DNA of 8,617 nucleotides from CAYMRL01 sp964473205 (GTDB lineage: Bacteria; Deinococcota; Deinococci; Deinococcales; Trueperaceae). Positions 5,507 through 8,617 of the stretch are shown here, piece by piece. The number at the start of each line of letters is the position of its first letter. The stretch's first letter is position 1. The position numbers and the translations under genes are program-made. The notes under the pieces were generated by a model. The model was not told where the DNA came from and searched no databases. It saw nothing but the letters and a program-made list of their open reading frames with translations. The DNA lies in contig CAYYOK010000135.1 of NCBI GenBank assembly GCA_964473205.1, forward strand, positions 1 to 8,617, given 5' to 3'.

Positions 5507-6293
5507 AACGGTTCGTTACGTACCTATCCCTGAACCGCACCACCACGTCGCGCAGATCGTCGGTCAGGTACTCGATGCCCCGCTCCGCGAGCTCGTCCGG
5601 CACCCCGCCGTAGTACGCCTCGGCGATCCCGCCGACGATCGCGGCCATCGTGTCGACGTCTCCGCCCAGAGACGCCGCGAGCCTGATCGCGTCCTCGTAA
5701 GACTCGGAGTGCAGGAAGCAGATTATTGACTCGGGGACCGAGCCCTGGCACGACACGTCGAACTCGTACTCCGGCCTGATCTCGTCAGGGGTGCGGTCGA
5801 GGTCGTAGCCGAACCTGGCGGTCACCTGCGCCTTGATCTCCTGCTTGTCAGCCCCGACGCGAGCCAGGAACACCGCCAACGCGGTCGCCTGCGCACCGGC
5901 GATCCCCTCGGGATGGTCATGGGTGACGGCCGCGCTCCGCTCGGCCTCCGCGAGCACGTCCTCGAGCGTGTCCCGCGCCCACGCCACTGGGCTCACCCGC
6001 ATGGCCGACCCGTTGCCCCAGCTGTTGTACGGCTGACGGTTCTCCGACTTCATCCACACGTAGTAGTGAGTCCCGTAACCCCGGTTGGGATGCCTACGCG
6101 AGAACTCCTTGAACGTGTCGACGTAGTCGCGTCCGGTCAGCAGCGACTCCGCCACCGCCACGGTGAGCACAGTGTCGTCCGTGAACGTCGACCCGTGCGC
6201 GAAGAGGAGGATGTCGTGGCGCTTCTCCCCCAAGAACTCGTACGTCGAACCGATGATGTCCCCGACGATCGCTCCTAGCATAGAGACGATCAT
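5499..6293 (-). CDS. ADP-ribosylglycohydrolase (DraG family)
   Basis: This complete 264-aa cytosolic hydrolase belongs to the family that uses two Mg/Mn ions to cleave ADP-ribose from modified proteins, nucleic acids or small molecules. The family signatures are intact. GAIVGDIIGS (7-16) is the N-terminal helix, and F37-T38-D39-D40-T41 is the first metal-binding motif. SWGNGSAMRVSPV (91-103) is the substrate loop, and VTHDHPEGIAGAQATA (123-138) follows. The second metal-binding site is SLGGDVDTMAAIVGGIAEAYYG (208-229), with D212, D214 and T215. Start ATG 6293 is followed by an in-frame ATG at 6281; neither has a good ribosome site. The substrate cannot be read from the sequence. The stop codon overlaps the tail of the methylase-like gene in convergent orientation. 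No ADP-ribosyltransferase partner is visible in the window, so it may act on a modification made elsewhere. Confidence 0.93.
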   Translation of the reverse strand: MIVSMLGAIVGDIIGSTYEFLGEKRHDILLFAHGSTFTDDTVLTVAVAESLLTGRDYVDTFKEFSRRHPNRGYGTHYYVWMKSENRQPYNSWGNGSAMRVSPVAWARDTLEDVLAEAERSAAVTHDHPEGIAGAQATALAVFLARVGADKQEIKAQVTARFGYDLDRTPDEIRPEYEFDVSCQGSVPESIICFLHSESYEDAIRLAASLGGDVDTMAAIVGGIAEAYYGGVPDELAERGIEYLTDDLRDVVVRFRDRYVTNRSR

Positions 6294-6360
6294 GCCCCCG
6301 CCGCCGACCTGCAGCGCGTGGGATTCCCCCGAGGACGCACCCGGCCGGCTGTCGACGGCG

Positions 6361-6389
6361 TCCGGCCCACCGAGCGAGGGCGGGCCGGA
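6361..6389. terminator. 8-bp inverted repeat, possible terminator
   Basis: TCCGGCCC (6361-6368) and GGGCCGGA (6382-6389) form a perfect 8-bp stem with a 13-base loop. It lies about 60 bases past the stop of the DUF1801 gene and about 70 bases before the glycohydrolase start, in a 157-base gap that otherwise holds nothing I can assign. There is no T-run, so intrinsic termination would be weak; a structured leader for the glycohydrolase is the alternative. Confidence 0.3.
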
Positions 6390-6450
6390 GCCTATGCGTG
6401 GACGTCAGAAAGCCGGCGGCTCGGGCTGGGAAGGTCAGCGCCCCTTGGCC

Positions 6451-6852
6451 TCACCTCCACCCCTCCACGCGCCCAGCCTCCTCGATCCAGGCGCGCATCT
6501 CGGGGGTGTCGACCTCCTCGACGGTCTTGACCTTGACGTAGCGCGAGTCGTCGCCCTCGCCGAGCGGCGGCGTCGAGTCGAAGCGGGCGCCGCCGAGGAA
6601 CACGACATTGACCGAGACGTCGTAGGCGACCAGCTCGATGATCCAGCCGCGGTCGGGGAGGCCGTAGTAGGCCTTCCTCCACTTGACGGCGTACTGGAGG
6701 TCCTCGTGGGCCTGGCGGATCATCTCGTCGACGCGCTTCACGACCGGGTTCAGGTCCGGCATGACGCGCCGCATCCAGTCATCGATCTCGGCGTGGCTGT
6801 CGGAGGGCTCGGGCGGCTTGCGGGACGACTTGCCTGGTGTGCGCTTGCCCAT
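6451..6852 (-). CDS. DUF1801 family protein
   Basis: This 133-aa soluble protein starts at ATG 6852 with a strong GGAGGAGG (6860-6867) 7 bases upstream. After a basic tail (1-20), the whole DUF1801 (YdhG-like) domain is present: IDDWMRRVMPDLNPVVKRVDEMI (23-45), the hallmark VKWRKAYYGLPDRGW (56-70), a strand VNVVFLGGARFD (81-92), the PPLGEG loop (95-100), RYVKVKTVEEVD (104-115) and a final helix ending GRVEGWR. Family members are small single-domain proteins with a phosphoribosyltransferase-unrelated, SCP2-like or iron-chaperone-like fold; their biochemical role is generally not established. The gene stands alone between hairpin-containing gaps, so it probably forms its own transcript. Identity is firm, function unknown. 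Confidence 0.9.
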   Translation of the reverse strand: MGKRTPGKSSRKPPEPSDSHAEIDDWMRRVMPDLNPVVKRVDEMIRQAHEDLQYAVKWRKAYYGLPDRGWIIELVAYDVSVNVVFLGGARFDSTPPLGEGDDSRYVKVKTVEEVDTPEMRAWIEEAGRVEGWR

Positions 6853-6884
6853 CTTGGGTCCTCCTCCGGGACATCGTGACGGAA

Positions 6885-6953
6885 CGGGCGGGAGGGGACA
6901 ACCGCACCGCCCGACCCTGCCGGTGGCGGCGCGCGGCTCGAGACGGCGCCGTC
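6885..6953 (-). terminator. Two inverted repeats after the dehydrogenase gene
   Basis: A perfect 12-base palindrome GACGGCGCCGTC (6942-6953) begins 4 bases past the dehydrogenase stop codon. A second element, CGGGCGG (6885-6891) with CCGCCCG (6907-6913), forms a 7-bp stem and 15-base loop further on. Together they could end the lyase-dehydrogenase transcript before the DUF1801 gene. Neither is followed by a T-run on the minus strand, which is common in high-GC genomes. The DUF1801 promoter must also lie in this 105-base gap. Confidence 0.35.
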
Positions 6954-6957
6954 CTCC

Positions 6958-7743
6958 CTACAGCGCCCTGACCATCCCCCCGTCCACCAGGACGCTCTCG
7001 CCCGTCACGTACGACGCCGCCGGCGACAGGAGGAAAGCGGCGACGCGCGCGAACTCCCCGGGCTCGCCGAGGCGTCCCAGGGGAATCTGCGCGACCGTCT
7101 CGGCGCGCACGTCCTCTTCGCTGCGGCCCTCGCGACGCGCGCGGGCGGCGTCGAGCTGGCGCGTGCGGTCGGTGAGGATGCGCCCCGGGGAGAGCATGTT
7201 CACGCGCACGCCGTGCGGCGCCAGCTCGATGGCCAGATGCTTCACGAGCGCGCGGATGCCCGGCCGGTAGACGTTCGAGATCAGCAGGTTCGGGATCGGC
7301 TGCTTGACGCTCGAGGAGCCGAGCACCAGCACCGAGCCGCCGCCGGCGTCCCTCAGGTGGGGGAACGCCAGCCTCACGCTGCGCACGACGCTCATCAGCG
7401 TCAGCTCGTAGCCGGTTCGCCAGGCCTCCTCGTCCAGGTCCAGGAAGCCTCCGGGCGGCGGCCCGCCGGCGTTGCAGACGAGCAGGTCGAGACCGCCGAG
7501 GGCCGCTACCGCGTATGAGAGGAAGCGCTCGAGGCTAGCCGGGTCGGCGACGTCCGCGGCGAACGCGTGGACCTCGGCCCCGCCGGCCCGCAGCTCCTCG
7601 GCCGCCGCGTCGGCCCGCGCTTGGTCGCGGGAGCAGATCGCCGCCACGGCGCCCTCGCGGGTCAGCTCGCGGGCCACGGCCTTGCCCAAGCCGCTGCTGG
7701 CCGCCAGCACCACGGCGCGCTTCCCGGTGAGACCGAGGTCCAT
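6958..7743 (-). CDS. Atypical short-chain dehydrogenase/reductase (SDR)
   Basis: This 261-aa protein has the classical SDR Rossmann layout: a dinucleotide-binding turn AASSGLG (14-20), CSRD (37-40), ADVAD (63-67), CNAGG (90-94), the strand SVLVLGSSSVKQP (137-149) with the catalytic Ser region, and LSPGRILTDR (184-193). It ends with SYVTGESVLVDGGM (244-257), typical of full-length members. The active site is unusual. Counting back from K168-H-L-A, the usual YxxxK falls on S156-N-V-Y-R160, giving SxxxR; Tyr159 is three residues late. I recall SDRs with an SNxxR signature as a recognised divergent group, usually labelled oxidoreductase. Whether it reduces a substrate is therefore open. The ATG shares one base with the stop of the upstream lyase gene (TGATG), so translation is almost surely coupled and both should act in one pathway. 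Confidence 0.88.
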   Translation of the reverse strand: MDLGLTGKRAVVLAASSGLGKAVARELTREGAVAAICSRDQARADAAAEELRAGGAEVHAFAADVADPASLERFLSYAVAALGGLDLLVCNAGGPPPGGFLDLDEEAWRTGYELTLMSVVRSVRLAFPHLRDAGGGSVLVLGSSSVKQPIPNLLISNVYRPGIRALVKHLAIELAPHGVRVNMLSPGRILTDRTRQLDAARARREGRSEEDVRAETVAQIPLGRLGEPGEFARVAAFLLSPAASYVTGESVLVDGGMVRAL

Positions 7744-8617
7744 CAGGCGGCCCCCACCGGCTCGAGCGGCAACCCCACCCGGGCGATCGTGGCCTCGAGC
7801 TCCTGGACCGACCGCGGGTCGAGCCTGAGGCCGGGCGGCCGGATGTGGTCGGTCGCGAAGACTCCGCGCCGCTTGTAGACGTGCTTGCGGAACGCCAGGC
7901 CGATCTTCGGCTGGAACTCGTAGCGCAGCAGCGGGCAGTAGCGGTCGAACACCTCCGCCGCCTTGGCGTGGTCGCCCGCGGTGTAGTGACGCCAGATCTC
8001 GAGCAGCACCTCGGGGTAGGCGAAGCCGGTCATGATGCCCACCGCGCCTCGCTGAAGCTCCTCGAGGAAGTAGACGCCGCCCAGGCCCCCCAGCACCGCC
8101 AGGTGCGGCGCCTGCGCGAGGACCTGGCTGGTCTTCACCAGGACGGGCGGCTCCTCGAGCTTGATGCCGACGATGCCCGGCACCTCGTTCGCCAGCCGCG
8201 CGATCAGGGCCGGTGAGAGGACCGTGCCGAACGACTCCGGGAAGTCGTGGATCATCACGTCGATGCCGGACTCCTCGGCCAGGGTGCGGTAGTACGCGTA
8301 GAGGGCGTCGTCGTTCTGGACGCCGAGCGGGGCGGCGAAGACGGCGTCGGCGCCGAGCTGCTTGGCCTCCTGCGCCTGTGCGACGGCGCTGGCGGTGCCG
8401 AACGCGCGCACGCCCACGAGCACCTTCAGTCGCCCACGCGCCTGGTCGACGATGACCTCGATGACGCGCCTGCGTTCGGCCTCGGTGAGCTTGTGTCCCT
8501 CGCCCAGGAAGCCCAGCGGCGCCACGCCCTGGACGCCGACCGCGACGAGGTGGTCGATGAGCCGCCGCTGGCTGGCCTCGTCGAAGCTGCCGTCCTCGTG
8601 GAACGCCGTGGGGATGA
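7743..8617 (-). CDS. DapA/NAL-superfamily lyase (dihydrodipicolinate synthase family), 5' end cut by window edge
   Basis: The visible 290 residues run in frame to the right edge, starting ..IPTAFHEDGSFDEASQRRLI. By family length (about 300) only a few N-terminal residues are missing; an internal GTG at 8525 is not the true start. The (beta/alpha)8 signatures are GVQGVAPLGFLGEGHKLTEAER (27-48), VMIHDFP (120-126), the Schiff-base strand GIVGIK152-LEEPP (147-157), GGLGGVYFLEEL (176-187) and AVGIMTGFAYPE (191-202). Lys152 is present. The Thr-Thr pair of true DapA (GTTGE) is Phe-Leu (GFLGE), its Tyr133 equivalent is His123, and no Tyr107 equivalent is seen. It is therefore an aldolase or dehydratase on another 2-keto acid, not a lysine-pathway enzyme. 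It is the upstream partner of the SDR in a coupled pair, which suggests catabolism of a sugar acid or hydroxylated keto acid. Confidence 0.92.
   Translation of the reverse strand, partial: IPTAFHEDGSFDEASQRRLIDHLVAVGVQGVAPLGFLGEGHKLTEAERRRVIEVIVDQARGRLKVLVGVRAFGTASAVAQAQEAKQLGADAVFAAPLGVQNDDALYAYYRTLAEESGIDVMIHDFPESFGTVLSPALIARLANEVPGIVGIKLEEPPVLVKTSQVLAQAPHLAVLGGLGGVYFLEELQRGAVGIMTGFAYPEVLLEIWRHYTAGDHAKAAEVFDRYCPLLRYEFQPKIGLAFRKHVYKRRGVFATDHIRPPGLRLDPRSVQELEATIARVGLPLEPVGAA

Noticed and set aside
6163..6879. 238-aa plus-strand frame across the gap and the DUF1801 gene
   Set aside because: It is antisense to a confidently identified DUF1801 protein with a strong ribosome site.
7743..8525. 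GTG at 8525 as the start of the lyase gene
   Set aside because: The frame continues upstream to the window edge and encodes the conserved family N-terminus (PTAFHEDGSFDE...GVQG), so the true start is outside.
1..8617. CRISPR array, tRNA or insertion sequence
   Set aside because: No regularly spaced direct repeats, tRNA cloverleaf, transposase motif or paired terminal repeats were seen on reading both strands.

Overview
This is a G+C-rich bacterial window (about two thirds G+C by eye) in which long open frames run antisense to most genes. No gene here fixes the lineage. The codon bias, GTG starts and frequent strong Shine-Dalgarno (SD) sites fit a high-GC actinobacterium or a Deinococcota/Trueperaceae-type organism, but that is a guess. 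I see no rRNA, tRNA, CRISPR array, transposase or attachment site.

Layout. Left edge (1-1285, minus): a 3'-truncated UvrD-like superfamily 1 helicase that carries a RelE/ParE-toxin-like domain at its N-terminus. A 336-base gap with several short palindromes follows (1286-1621). Centre (1622-4261): four minus-strand genes in a row. Read in transcription order they are a 151-aa helical protein, a 72-aa protein with a very basic tail, a zinc-ribbon/TerB-like protein, and an unrecognised roughly 347-aa Trp-rich protein. Divergent from these, across a 111-base promoter region with a 13-base palindrome, is a plus-strand gene for a methylase-like protein with a possible ParB-like helical N-terminus (4373-5506). 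Its tail overlaps by 8 bases the convergent end of a complete ADP-ribosylglycohydrolase (5499-6293, minus). Right side (6451-8617, minus): a DUF1801 protein, then a coupled pair made of an atypical short-chain dehydrogenase and a DapA/NAL-family lyase. The lyase runs off the right edge of the window and lacks only its first few residues.

How the parts fit. The right side looks like ordinary metabolic chromosome. The TGATG overlap between lyase and dehydrogenase suggests a two-step pathway on a keto-acid or sugar-acid substrate, but both active sites differ from the textbook residues, so the substrates cannot be named. The centre (about 1.6-5.5 kb) reads as an accessory island: codon third positions are less G/C-biased than on either side, and most of its genes have no recognised function. 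It also groups a possible DNA-modification enzyme, a TerB-type stress domain, a helicase with a toxin-like domain and an ADP-ribose hydrolase. I regard the 1.3-4.4 kb cluster plus the methylase as the best candidate for an undescribed system, possibly genome defence or stress response. That rests on gene content and arrangement only.
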